Assembly: GCA_020650975.1 (NCBI GenBank) | Contig: JAIPMN010000313.1 | Location: forward strand, 1 to 30,741 | Direction of reading: 5' to 3' | Source: Apostichopus californicus | Taxonomy: Eukaryota; Echinodermata; Holothuroidea; Aspidochirotida; Stichopodidae | Length of the DNA: 30,741 bases | Shown: positions 11,571-23,097 of the stretch, piece by piece | Layout of the letters: the number at the start of each line of letters is the position of its first letter | Position numbering within the stretch: position 1 is the stretch's first letter | Made by a program: the position numbers and the translations under genes | The notes under the pieces: model-generated | Told to the model about the DNA's origin: nothing | Databases searched by the model: none | Seen by the model: the letters and a program-made list of their open reading frames with translations, nothing else

Positions 11571-11899
11571 AGGGCAGCATTTCACTCTCATCAGCAATTA
11601 AGGATAACATATCACTCCCATGAATATGGCCAACATTTCACTATCATGAACAACTATGGGCTGTTTTTCACTCTTATGAATAATTTAGGGAAGTATTTCA
11701 CTTACATGAATAACTGAGGACAGTGTTTCATTCTCATTAACGACTGAGGACAGCATTACACTGAAATGAACAACTAAGGGCAATAAGGGCAATAAGAACT
11801 TAGGGCAGCATTTCTCTCTCTCAAGAAGATCTCAGGGCAACAATTCTCTCTCAAGAAGAACCCAGGGCAACAATTCTCTCTCAAGAAGAACTCAGGGCA
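11571..11899 (+). repeat. Degenerate 30-bp minisatellite, about eleven units
   Basis: A loose unit GGCAGCATTTCACTCTCATGAATAACTGAG recurs. TTCA or its variant TACA falls at 11637, 11667, 11697, 11727 and 11757, exactly 30 bp apart. The 3' part is a different but same-length unit, CAATTCTCTCTCAAGAAGAAC plus CAGGGCAA, repeated three times with high identity. The younger subfamily therefore lies at the 3' end, just before a poly-C run. Confidence 0.9.
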
Positions 11900-11929
11900 C
11901 TCCCTCTTTCTATTACATGTCCTTCCCAA

Positions 11930-11952
11930 CCCCCCCCCCCCTCCCCTCCCCC
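11930..11952 (+). repeat. Poly-C / CCCT tract
   Basis: Twelve C in a row followed by TCCCCTCCCCC. Confidence 0.85.
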
Positions 11953-13019
11953 ATCCTCAGAACCTGTTTTCACAAGTGAACTCTCACTCAATTCCATGTA
12001 ATTATAACCACTTATTATATATTATGTTATTGCTCAGAAAATTCCAATGACTTAAAACGTATGGCAGTGTGCGCCATCACCATTTGGGTAAACATTTAAT
12101 CAATGCAGGGTGTGACAGTTGCATTACAGGATCTCATCATAGTACAGTGTGAGTACATACTGTACACAGTGTCATATTTCACACATGGTACCACCATATT
12201 GGCCTCAGTCCCACCCATAAATGGTTTATCATTTATATTCCCAGTGTGACTTTTGTTACATATTTATTTTTTTCTGCAAAGTGATAGGTATAGTGAACCA
12301 GAAAACCAGTTGGCTTTGTGATTCCTTGCCGTATAATTTGCTCAAAATTCCACATATCTGACTGATGTAGAGCAAGTGAGTTAAATTTGTCCAAGAATTA
12401 AGTGAGAACCAGTAAAGATCAGAGAAGTCCATCTCTTATCTGAAGCAATAACTTGTGGGCATCAACCAATTAATTCACTGGTAAGGATTTACAGTATAAT
12501 TTTATTCAAAAATGTTTCAATATCCAGAAAGAAAAGTCTTCCTAGGTGAAAAATAGACACATGGATGTATGAGCAAATGGACATTTTCTTTGACCAATTT
12601 GAGCACATCAGCTCTGCCACCAACCATTGCTTTAATAACTGTTATTAATGAATGAGAGTTACATGACATTGTTTATACACTTTGAAATATTTTCACAACT
12701 TACTGCCAAACCAAAGTCATCTAATATAATCACAAAGAATAAGGCCAGTTTTGAGACCATTTGAGATAACCTGTTGGCCCCCTTGAAGAGCAGAGTGTGT
12801 GAACTGATAAGGGCCACTTGAGTGTGTTTAAAGCAACACTATTTGAAGCAATTTTCATTTCCTGGATGACTACATATGTATTCTTGAAGACTCGGATGAC
12901 TTGGGATCAATTTATATTGGGCCCATTCACTAAACTGGACTGAAATTGACTATGTTCACTAAAAGAAAATCAACGCATGGCAGAACTCAAAGATCAATTG
13001 TAGCTTAGAGCTAAAATGT
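11953..13019. other. Non-coding, nothing recognised
   Basis: AT-rich with no supported gene. A short imperfect inverted repeat (CAGTGTGAGTACATACTGTACACAG) occurs around 12144-12168. Confidence 0.5.
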
Positions 13020-13455
13020 TTATAAGGATTACATACTTTGACACACACTGGCCTCATGTGACCTTTGACCTCTACCAAATTCAATAGGGTTCTTGCACTT
13101 ACTAAGCTGGTTCTACATACTAAGTATGAAGTTCCACAATATGTACTTTTTGAGTTATCATGTTTACAAGGTTTAACAGACTTTGACTTACATCGACCTC
13201 AGATGATCTTTGACCTCCACCAGTTTCAATAGGCTTCTTGTACTCAACAATCTGAATTCACACACCGCGTATGAAGTTCACGAACATGTACTTTTTGAGT
13301 TTATCGTGTTTACAAAGTTTTCAGACTTTGACCTCAAATGACCACTGATTTTCACAGAAAAGAATAGGGTTCTTGTACTCAATAAGATGGATCCACATAC
13401 CAAATACGAAGTTAATCCACCATGAACTTTGTGAGTTACGGTGTTTAACAAGCAA
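13020..13455 (+). repeat. Interspersed repeat with three 145-bp units (copy A)
   Basis: CTTTGAC marks the units at 13036, 13181 and 13326, 145 bp apart. Each unit runs through a (T)GACCT(T)TGACCTC segment, AATAGG(G/C)TTCTTG, a CACATACCAAATA-like segment, GTACTTTTTGAGTTATC and TGTTTACAAGGTTT. The same family occurs at 27600-27965. The minus-strand frame at 13278-13472 is only a translation of this repeat. It resembles an old interspersed repeat that spreads as short tandem blocks; the superfamily is unknown to me. Confidence 0.85.
13059..13071 (-). promoter_or_regulatory. DR1-type nuclear-receptor half-site pair
   Basis: On the minus strand the sequence reads AGGTCAAAGGTCA, two AGGTCA half-sites one base apart. 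This is the consensus bound by HNF4 and RXR heterodimers. It is part of the interspersed repeat, so activity is not implied. A one-mismatch version lies at 27669-27681. Confidence 0.5.
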
Positions 13456-13893
13456 GTGTCACATACACACACACGCCATCAGTCACGAACAGAAATAGTT
13501 TCCTTGAAAGCAGATGTACTTTAGGACAGCTCTATCATACATTCATCAACGAGTAGCCGACTCTCCCTTTCCTTTCTGGATATCTAGATGTCTTCATAGT
13601 CCTTACAAGCTACCTCCTCATCTGCCCTCGAAAGTAATCAGCATACTTGTTCATAATAAGGGAAATTTACACAGTATGATACCACCAAGGGCAAACTGTC
13701 ATTCTCTAAAGCATAAAGTCTGTTTGACCGTATGTTCCGGGAGTTCTTCAAAGTACACACGTTGGTCTTGTGCTATATAAGACAGTATGAAATAGTGCAA
13801 TGCTCCTGCACATTGCAATGACCTCACATGAGATACAGAGAAGAAAAACATACTGATGATACATGGTATTAGTCACTTTGAATAACTTGTCCT
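13456..13893. other. Non-coding, nothing recognised
   Basis: An 88-codon plus frame at 13514-13780 has ordinary composition, no domain and no clear splice sites. It is left uncalled. Confidence 0.4.
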
Positions 13894-13921
13894 AGATCTG
13901 TCTTCCCATGCAGACAGATCT
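13894..13921. repeat. Perfect 10-bp inverted repeat (hairpin)
   Basis: AGATCTGTCT, an 8-nt spacer TCCCATGC, then AGACAGATCT. No T-run follows, so it is not a terminator-like element. Function unknown. Confidence 0.85.
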
Positions 13922-15020
13922 GAATGGAATCATGAAAGATACATTGATCATGTTGAAATTAATGCATCCTGTATTTGTTATTACCCATACCATTCATATG
14001 ACTAACATGAGCCCTTCATCTAAAATTCATCAAATGTTATAATCCTCTGACATAATTCTTGGTCAAACGTTCAATAGAAACATTCTGCTGGTTAAAAAGT
14101 AGATCAGTTTTGAAAGAAATGTAAACTTTTGGCAATGGGGTAGGTTGGAACAACATCCTGATAGCGTGCAAAAATTTAATCTCCAAAATTTGGTGAAGTT
14201 TCTCAAATGTTTCTGGCAACACTTAATTGATTTCAATGTGGAACATGAATTGGAAGTGTGTTTTGTTTTCGTTTCTTAGACAAGGAACAAATTATATATC
14301 CAGTTGAAGAAACAACTATAAAGATTCCAATGCAGTGAAGCCCCGAATTCACATTTAATTTATCGACATCTGTAACAATCACAGCTGACCATGCAACAAC
14401 TGTCATCCATTTCTTTGAAGGGTTTAGCTGGCAAAATAAACTAAATCTATACTTCAGAAGAAAGATATTAAGATGGGGTTCTTCACCTAGTGTTATAGAA
14501 TCTATTTGTCCTACTTGCAAGTGTCAAATAGCTGGCATGCTACTATTACATTCAAAGAAGCAGTTTGCAGATTTCAAGTGACAGATGTTGTGTGCAGTAT
14601 ATACACATATCAAAGAAAATGTGTTAGCATTTTAATTGTTTTCATTAACGCTCAGATGGGTAGGGGTTGGCAGAGAGCTGGAGAGCCATGCGTCACCTCC
14701 TTCCCTCTAATGATAATAAAGGAAGATATTTTCACACTGGAATGGAAGCAATTTCAATACCACTGAACATCATTCTGACATTTCCTGGCCCCTGACCCGC
14801 CAGGCTCATCCCAAAGATGTGTTGGTGACTATGTGAAATAATTTTATTAATGCTAATTAATCACTAACTTGGCAGCATTTGAGGGACAAAACCTGAATAG
14901 CATCTTCTAATACTTAGTAATGATATTTTCGAAAAATACTCAATAAATTAAATTGCAAAATAAAGAAGCAAAGGATAAAAGTTAGTGTAAAGGTCAGTTA
15001 AAAGAAAAATAAACTTCAAT
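13922..15020. other. Non-coding, nothing recognised
   Basis: Short frames at 14037-14222, 14233-14520 and 14506-14766 show no domain and are judged chance. Confidence 0.45.
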
Positions 15021-15206
15021 CCCCTCCTACTCACCCCTTCCCCTTCTACTCTCCCCCTTTCCCCACATACTCTCCTCCTTTCCCCCCCCCTACTCACCCC
15101 TTCCCCTCCTACTCACCCATTCCACTCCTACTCTCCCTTCACCTTCTACTCCCCCCCTTTCCCTCCTACTCTCCCCCTTCCCTTCCTACTCTCCCCATTC
15201 CCCTCC
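15021..15206 (+). repeat. 20-bp polypyrimidine minisatellite, nine copies
   Basis: CTACTC(A/T)CCCC(T/C)TTCCCCTC-like units. The anchor TAC falls at 15028, 15047, 15068, 15091, 15110, 15129, 15147, 15167 and 15187. The plus strand is almost purely pyrimidine, a triplex- or quadruplex-prone tract. Confidence 0.9.
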
Positions 15207-16214
15207 GTATTTCAGCGACAAACACTCTACTACTAATAAATAATTCAAATATACCTGTAATGTGACTCACTATTACCTGACTTGGCAATGAAGATCATTT
15301 TATTAGGCTTCCTTCCACTTCTACTTTCCAGAATTCATAGTTGGGAAATAGTATGACTGAACAGTTTTTTAATTCTCAATCTTACTCTTTCTGGGGTTTT
15401 CTTATATAGTTAATTTTATCTATTTTTTTCTCTTTCTCTCTAGTTGGCACTTTATTTAAGGACTATCATATTGACTGCAACAATTACAGCAATTACTGCC
15501 ATTTTCCAATGACAATTATTAGAGCATGCATGATGTACAGTAAGCATAAATTAGGATATGCTTGACAGATAACAGTTAAAGTGTTAAGAGAGGTGCTCTA
15601 ATTTACAAACATTGGAATATTGATTTTAGTAAACATCAAAGCAAGAAAAAGAGAGAGAAAACATCAGTATATTTCATTTCCGTTTCAGTTGCATTTAAAT
15701 AGCGGTATTGTAATCGAAACATGGTTGTATGAATTATTTTCCAGTATAGTTTTTACTTGTTTCTACTCAACATAAGATCACAGGAATTATTTTATTAAAC
15801 CTTGAAGCATGTTCTGTAAAGTCAACAACAGAAAACAAAAAAAGTAGAGAGATGCTGAAATTTTGGCAAGATAGCATGTAATAGGATTTGAACTGTAAAA
15901 ATTAATGAATGACTTGAGGCAAAATTTTCAACATCGAGGGCATTCTACATGACACGGATTGTACTCGTGCCAAATCTAAGGAGCTTTGTAAGATGAATGC
16001 TGTCCCAAGTTAGATACATCATCATATTTTACAAAAACAAATTCTGATTCTCACTCAAAGGACAGGTTGCATATGGGTGATTGTGTCTATGTCAAACTTT
16101 GTCAAAGATTTAAGACCGTGTGTCAAAGATGGGAGCTTGATCTTAGAACAGTTGTAATGCAAAATAGTGGGTTTTGTGCACATTATGATGCAAAAATATT
16201 CTATCGAAAAATTG
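15207..16214. other. Non-coding, nothing recognised
   Basis: AT-rich. The minus frame at 16055-16378 overlaps the GAGTC repeat and has no domain. Confidence 0.5.
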
Positions 16215-16290
16215 TGAGTCGTGACCACAAAGAAGCATGAGTCGTTACTTGACTCCTGAGCAAGAGTCGTGACTCTGAGTAGGAGTCGAG
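16215..16290 (+). repeat. GAGTCGTGAC repeat cluster
   Basis: GAGTCGTGAC at 16215, GAGTCGTTAC at 16239, GAGTCGTGAC at 16264 and GAGTCGAG at 16283, with GACTC on the same strand between them. Spacing is about 24 bp, a decayed short tandem repeat rich in AP-1-like TGAGTC/GACTC cores. Confidence 0.75.
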
Positions 16291-17892
16291 CAACTCCCCA
16301 AGCAACATTGTGTGACTTTTCAAAACCATTGATAATTGACAATCTTGTACTACAGTGTATACACATCATGTGAGGCATAAAGTCCTTCTTTTAATTATTC
16401 CCCATGCACGATGTACAATCCCTTTAAGCAATTTTTATTATTTACATATATACCTTAACAGAAATATAGAGGCCAAGAACTGTAAAACTTATATAAAGGT
16501 CCAACTATTTTGGGTAAAGTGAAAATTTTCGGGCATATGTTAGTATTTGAACAATTTTCATGTACAATGTATATGAACAAAGTATATTTATGTATATTTG
16601 TATTATGTTTATGTATGTTTGTATTATGAACAATGTTTATTTTCATATTCTGGTTTTATGGTTAAAGCGATATAGCCCATTCATGGTACAAGGCTTTGGT
16701 ACAGTATATAATCAGACTGGGGATGTGTAGTATTGCTTTATATCTAGTCTATATTCCAAGCTGCACTTCTTCTTTTTCATTAATAGAGTGGCAGGTTGTT
16801 TTCCTTTACCATATCAAATTTATAACTCTCAAACATTGAAGTAGTAACTGTATACAATGAGATCTTGTCATCCTCAGCTGACCATTTTCTGAGAGACGAT
16901 TTGTCACATTTTGAGCGTAAATGTCATTTTGATTGCAAATTGCCCCATCAAAAGGTGACATAAGTATCATTCCGATATGACAGTGCTTATAGTGATGCTC
17001 TTAAAAGTCCTTACAAGATTGTTCTCACGTAGAATTGATGTCAATATATCACAGTATAAGAACATCACCTCAGCAGGCATTTGAAACAATCACTCACTCA
17101 AACATAATTACTCTGGAGTCTTTATAGTAAAGCCATCTTACGTTTTTTGCTTCTTAATTTAAGCCATGGATGACATTTTCTCACAAAATATGGACTGCTT
17201 CTGTCATTGCAACAAATATCTGAACTAATCCACACAATCTGCCAAACCAATACAATCACCCAAATTTGTGACTTTTGTAAATTATACTTTAAATATTAAA
17301 ACAACTTTGTTGCATCATAATTTCTCTCCGCATATCAAATATACTTGATGACAGCAGGAACCACATTTTTCTACGTTTGTTGTATAAAGGTTGTTGGCAC
17401 AAGTTATAAACTCTTCTAGAGGAATACATAGTCTCAATTCTCCAGTATTTGAAACAGATACCTCATTAGTTTACATGAAAAGAAAGGAGCCATCAACTTC
17501 CCCAAAGATGCCTTGCAACTATGCCTCGTCAGATCTGAAAACTGTTTAAATCCTGCAGTTTGCAGCTACAAAACCGTTTTCCATACCAGAGAGAGACAGA
17601 GAGCTTGTGTGTGTGTGTTGTTCCATTTAATCCTGCTACTCAGTCCATTTACTGCTGCCACATGGAACTCTGACTGATCATGTTTAGAGATAGAGGAATT
17701 AAAAGAACGCTATATGTAAGATAACTCTCCTTCTTCTCTTGGAAAACAAGAAAAGGATTCAGCCTGGCTTTGCTATTTCCCATTGGGAGCATAAAACTTG
17801 TTCTTATGTAGTGATAAAAGCATTACCCACTATTGCCATGGTAACCGTATCTTGGACCTCCATTATTTTCCCTCCTCTTGGATTTATCTTAG
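16291..17892. other. Non-coding, nothing recognised
   Basis: Contains a TATG/TTTG-rich stretch near 16580-16640 and a short (GT)n at about 17608-17620. Frames at 16455-16646 and 17739-17927 are low-complexity or lack a domain. Confidence 0.5.
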
Positions 17893-17915
17893 CATCTCTC
17901 TCTCTCTCTCTCTCT
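17893..17915 (+). repeat. (CT)n microsatellite
   Basis: About ten CT repeats, flanked by AGCAT and TTGCAA. Confidence 0.9.
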
Positions 17916-19427
17916 TGCAAACCCTGAGGACAAATCACCAATACTTGCTGCACATGTCTGCATCTACCTTGACCCACTTATAGAGGCCATTGCCTTGTCA
18001 TCCAAGTTCCACAACAAAATCTAGGTCAATTCTTAACTAGGATATACACTAAGGCAGTGAACTGTCAAGCCTACACATGTGCCCCTAAAGGTTAATTGTC
18101 TGTCTCAACAAGATACCAATTGCTTAAACATATGAGTTTCTCTCTTCCACACACATAAAGCTTTCTGTTTACTACACACAGCAAAGCATCTGGGAATCCA
18201 TAAGTGAAGAGAGCTTACAAACAAGCTGTAAGTCAGCCACAAGCATGCATGCACTAAGAATCATATTACTCTTTGGGCTAAAATTCCACACAAGTTTGAC
18301 AATCACAAATGTGTTTTTTTTTCTTTTCTTTTTTTCCCTTCTCTTTGCATAACAGCAGATTGGTTAATTCAGGACAAAACAAGAGAGTGTACGTCATGAA
18401 CCAACAAATCCTATGCCAAAAACTCAAACAGGATTATCCAAGGAACAAGTGTTGGAATAATGCTTCCCACACAAAATGATGGCTGCTAGTCATACTTTTG
18501 CACGGAATTGCTGTGCTTTATGCCAAATTTACAAGTATTTATAATATAATATAATCTACTTTTCTTATCTTTTCATTAGGACAGCTATGAAACAGCTGAT
18601 CCAATAACTTAATATAAGTGGTATGATACACTTATTCATTAAAGACTACACATAGTGCCTTGAAGTAGTCCCACATGGGAAGACTTACCCAAAAAAGACA
18701 AGGATAAAAAACAAAATTGGAAGAATATTAATGTTTTTGCCGACTCATCTACTTATGTTCAATTTCTAGCAGTATATACTAGATGATCACAAATCAAAAT
18801 AGCCAACAGAAATGGAAGACCCTCTCTCCCAAGTGACATTAATGTTCCTCTCCAGAACCATGAGTAATCCTACTCACGCCAAGGGCAATTCTAGTTTCAC
18901 TCCTATACTCATGCTGTTGTACTCGTACTAGTTAGTAGTCTGTCGTATCCTATTATTAAATGGAGTTAAAGTATTTCGTGTAGAGTTTGTACGATCTGAA
19001 GGAACCGAACATATATTCAACGATTAAAGGAAATATTAGTATACATGAAAAGAAATAATCTCTTACTTTATTATACTAAACTGTAGGCAATTAATTTGGT
19101 TGTAAATAGCATGTAACCAAATGATGATATTTAACTCTTAGGTCTAAGTTAGAATGAGAGGAGGGGTATCCAAATAAGTATGAATATGATAGTAAATGGC
19201 TGTGACACAAATAGTTACAACAAGAGGCAAACCTGTAACCTTAACAGAGAAGCGGTTAGTAGAGTTGACATCAAAGATGCTACAAAATGAAGGCTCAGGA
19301 GCAGTTCTCTGATGGACATCTGACTTCTCTAGCCGCACGGCCAAGATACTTAAAGATCTTGACAACTCTAAAGTTGTATAAAAACTAGACACTTTGGGAA
19401 GTAGAATGAGGAGGTAGGTTTACCAGG
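17916..19427. other. Non-coding, no supported gene
   Basis: The minus frame 19144-19392 (82 codons) has a moderately protein-like composition with a hydrophobic segment (GLPLVVTICVTAIYY), but no family was recognised. It could be a degenerate repeat-encoded fragment. The rest holds nothing seen. Confidence 0.4.
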
Positions 19428-19441
19428 GGTGACCGGTCACC
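19428..19441. repeat. Perfect 14-bp palindrome
   Basis: GGTGACCGGTCACC is its own reverse complement and contains TGACC and GGTCA back to back. Confidence 0.85.
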
Positions 19442-20489
19442 TTGGGAAGCTGAGTGCCAAAGCTAGGTAACACCAGGTGACTCTTGACACGGTAGAGCAG
19501 ATGTTGTGAGGAGACAGGCAAGTTAGAAGCAAGGAAATAAAGGACATATCACCTATATGAATAATAAATACTACACCAGTTTCTTGTCTACCAGCATTTC
19601 CACCTACACTCCCCTACATATAAGTATGTTTATTAGTTTTAAGCTAACGTGTATTGATAATGTTATCAATGCCTTTGATCTATATATATACTGGGGATGT
19701 CTAAGGATATGATTGCAAAATACAGCAAGACTGACAAAGGAATTTTTTAGAATTACTTACGGGGTAATTTATGCAGGCTGATGCAGTTGATTTTTAACGT
19801 TACTTTGTTAAGTCCATCCAATTCAGTAGGGATTTTAATTGCATTAACAGCTACCGTAGAACCATGGGAATTCAAATAAAAATATACTGCCCTCATTCAT
19901 ATCCTTCAACCCAGATCTATTGATGTGAAATCAAACCTACAAATCAGTCTTACATAAAAAGTGAATAGCACTTAAAATTGTACAGGGTCATAAAATATTT
20001 ACCTAACGATGAACAAGGAGGAACAAATTCAAACTAATAGGACACTCAGAAATGTGCATGACTTTATTTTCAAGGCTAAAGTAACAATTCAAGCTGTGAC
20101 AAACTTGATCTAGATCATCTCTACAAAAGGGGATAATTATGGTTGGCAAAAAAGTGAGCAGAAATAGACAAATTTCAAATAGCCATTCAGGCTTGTATAA
20201 CATATGTTCTTGTCAATTATAGATCCAAAACATACCAGGATCAAATGTATCAAGTTTTAGTATAACAGGCTGTTCTAACAGCTCCTGTCTTAATCTATCT
20301 TGTTCATCATATGGAAACCAAAGGTAGAATTAGCCTGTGATTTGTAAGTACATTCACATCCCATATGGCATAAATGAATCTTGTATTTTGGGAGGCTGTC
20401 AAGGTGTTCTTCCATGGTCTTTAGATAAATATCCTTTAGATCTGTGAATTCAATGTAATTCATATTAGAATACCATGTTAGTGAAAACA
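19442..20489. other. Non-coding, nothing recognised
   Basis: AT-rich. Minus frames at 20003-20203 and 20290-20574 show no domain. Confidence 0.5.
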
Positions 20490-20511
20490 GGGGGGGGGGG
20501 GGTGTGGGGGG
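20490..20511 (+). repeat. Poly-G tract
   Basis: Thirteen G, then TGT, then six G. Quadruplex-prone on the plus strand. Confidence 0.85.
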
Positions 20512-22482
20512 AGGCATATTACTCACAGTTTTTTTTATTTTGATTTCAGTCATGTTATACTGTTGATAGGACACAGACTATCCCATAGTTATAGTGTTTT
20601 AAGTTTAATCTCTACATCTCTAGAAATAGACATACCATCCAGCTTCAATCATGAATAACATCTAGGACTACTATACCAACAGATGTGAGCAGTAATGTCA
20701 GTTGATGCAGCTTCTACTTTAAGTTTAAATAACTGTGAAATTTTGGTGTCATTGTTTCATTTTAAAGCATAATGAATCTGAAGGGGAAAGGGCAAAAAAG
20801 ATACATATTTTCATATTTCCATTTTGCATGTCATTAATATTTCTATGCTATAGTGTGCGGACAACTAACTTCTTGATATTGAATGACATTACAAGTTCTA
20901 TCAATTTATAGCCTAAACTCACTTGGAATTTTCTTTTGAGGAAATATGTCTCAGTTTTGTAACATGCAAATAATTTCTTAGAATAATTTCTGCTAGGTCT
21001 CATCATATGTTGACCGAAACTTGAGCCTGTGTGCACCAAGATAGTTAAGTGCATAATAACGTGCAAGTTTAATATTGCTACCACTGGCCATATACATACT
21101 GTAACTGTCAAATGTTCTGTGCATATTGCTTTTTGCTTGTTTGACCCTTCGTATTATTGACAGCAGCGTACGTGCATGGCCAAAGAAATCAACGTTTCCC
21201 ACAGACCCATGCGATGACTTTGCTAATCAGCAAAGTTGAATGACACTGAATAGTTCCTGAATACCTTGATATCATTAGATCTTTTATAAAGATGAAGATA
21301 ACAAGAAAACTAATTATGGCCTAATAATTACACAAAGGGAGGAAATCCAATCTGCTTTATACATATTTTCAGTGGCAAGGGTCTTTACAGCCCCTGGAAG
21401 GGTATACATATATATATAAAGAGCATGTAAAGACATACGTTTTGAATGGTTATACACACACACAGTTTATGATACCTCCTACATGTATTCAGAGTAAACA
21501 GCTGCTGCTGCTATAAATACAGTCCATTATAAAATATCTAACTACTCTCGGGGAACCTGTTAATTGGGAGACAAATGCAAGGAAACACATTAGTTAAAAG
21601 AGTTCAGTGGCTAGGCCTACAGCCACAATGTGGCAAGGCCTACAGTGAAATTAAGATCTTAAAGAGTAAATGGGAATGGTAGTCTTTCCCCACCCTCTCA
21701 TTCCCCTCCCCCTGTAAGTTTTCTTAATAGCCATGTACCAAAGTGTGCTAGTAAGATATCATACAAATGTTTTTGAAAATTGATGGTCAATATTATAGCA
21801 CCTGACAATATCCAGCATGTAGCTCACTTTCTACCTTAAATCTTAAACAAGCCAGCTCCACCCCCCACCCTAAAATAACCACAGTATATTGCATGTCCAA
21901 CAAACTAAATCCTTAAAGATCTGCTTTATTCGCCCCAATTATAGCACACTATAGCTAGGAAAGTTTTGCGATTACGTAATCGACCTGCCACAGTTGTTAA
22001 ATGACCTCGGGCTCTACAATTAGCCTGCATAGCTTCTTAACACCATGAGGCTCTTTGTGTAAACATTGTGTGGAAATATGTTCATGTTTATAGTGTAGTT
22101 ACAATCATACAGCGTCACACAAAGACCCTCATACAAGAAAAAATATGTGGCAGGCGTTGCCGACTTATTGGTAAAGAGGTCATTTTACGACCAAGGCAGG
22201 TCAATAACGTAATCTCAAGAAATTTTTCCGTGATAGCGTGCTATATTTGGGGTCTATACAGCAGACCTTTAATAACCAAAAAGCACAAGTGTTACCTCCT
22301 ACAAGACATTCAGATTTATCTTACTTGGAAGATTTTAGTAGACTCACTGTCTCCAACCATAGTAGTGTACAAATGATGCATCTTGGGAACAAATGTCTTT
22401 TAAATATTATGATTAGTAAAGTTCCATGTAGAATGTAGTAGTCAGGTTGTATTTTCCTGGTCAGATTCTTTTGCATATCCAA
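20512..22482. other. Non-coding, nothing recognised
   Basis: Contains a short GGCCTACAG direct repeat near 21613-21645 and a TATATATA tract near 21410. Overlapping frames at 20848-21202 and 22068-22438 show no domain. Confidence 0.5.
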
Positions 22483-22548
22483 TGACTTATTATTTGTCCT
22501 ATAGCAACCTCTGAGATGGGCTGGCAATTTATTTCCAAATTTAACTTA
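22483..22548 (+). repeat. Direct duplication, copy 1
   Basis: The CAACCTCTGAGATGGGCTGG segment with its AAATTTAACT tail matches a second copy 205 bp downstream (22690-22752). Identity is clearly above chance over about 60 bp, with small indels. Confidence 0.8.
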
Positions 22549-22598
22549 AAATATGTCTACAAATAAGCAATGCTATTCTGCTTTGGTATGGGACTGGT

Positions 22599-22617
22599 GG
22601 GGGCGGGTGGGATGGGG
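22599..22617 (+). other. G-quadruplex motif
   Basis: G5-C-G3-T-G3-AT-G4 fits the strict four-run quadruplex pattern with 1-2 nt loops. It lies between the two copies of a local duplication. Confidence 0.75.
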
Positions 22618-22689
22618 TGGAATGCACAATTACACTGTGGATCCCGCCTGTCGGTAAAATTATATGCTTCAGAAAACTTTCTCTTCCAT

Positions 22690-22752
22690 TCAGTTATTAT
22701 CTCTTAAAACAACCTATGAGATGGGCTGGAAATTTTTCCAAATTCAACTAAT
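22690..22752 (+). repeat. Direct duplication, copy 2
   Basis: Second copy of the segment at 22483-22548 (CAACCTATGAGATGGGCTGG). The Harbinger-type element is inserted 11 bp past its end. Confidence 0.8.
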
Positions 22753-22760
22753 ATTATGCC

Positions 22761-22763
22761 TTA
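22761..22763 (+). repeat. Target-site duplication TTA, left
   Basis: TTA immediately outside the left inverted repeat, matched at 23985-23987. Confidence 0.85.
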
Positions 22764-22786
22764 AGGCCCTGTCACATCTCACCGGA
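22764..22786 (+). repeat. Left terminal inverted repeat, 23 bp
   Basis: Identical to the reverse complement of 23962-23984. Confidence 0.95.
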
Positions 22787-22899
22787 TTGCACGAAGGGAC
22801 AAGAGTACGCGCGAAAAACAGTCATCCGGTTATTTCCGTTGGCAAATGTTGTCGCGCATGCATCTGGGGGTTGCAACGTACCGGAAGTTTAACAGTGAA

Positions 22900-23097
22900 A
22901 ACGGATTACAAACGTACAAGGGACGGACAGCAACGGACGAACAACGGATGAACAACGGAAAAATAACGAACGAACTAACGAACACCAACGGATAGTAACG
23001 AAATTACAACGGACAATTAACGGAAAAAGAACATACAAAACGTAGGAGTACCGGAAAAGTAACGGACATACCGGACTAGTAACGGAGAAGAAACGGT
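22900..23097 (+). repeat. Left array of helically phased AACGGA-like boxes
   Basis: AACGGA or a close variant (AACGAA, AACGTA, AACGGT) begins at 22900, 22911, 22932, 22943, 22954, 22965, 22977, 22987, 22997, 23008, 23018, 23039, 23061, 23081 and 23092. Steps are 10-12 bp or about twice that, with a mean near 10.7 bp per step. Most boxes are preceded by C or T, giving YAACGG, the general Myb recognition core. Harbinger elements encode a Myb-like protein that binds subterminal DNA, so these may be its binding sites. That last step is inference. Confidence 0.8.

Noticed and set aside
15885-15900. Minus-strand CAGTTCAAATCCTA resembling a tRNA B box
   Set aside because: The T-arm stem does not pair and no A box was found upstream.
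19144-19392. 82-codon minus-strand frame with a hydrophobic segment
   Set aside because: Composition is somewhat protein-like but no family is recognisable and no splice structure was found; may be a decayed repeat fragment.
22900-23097. AACGGA boxes considered as a CRISPR-like or telomere-like repeat
   Set aside because: They lie inside clear transposon ends, have variable linkers of 4-6 bp and no spacer structure.
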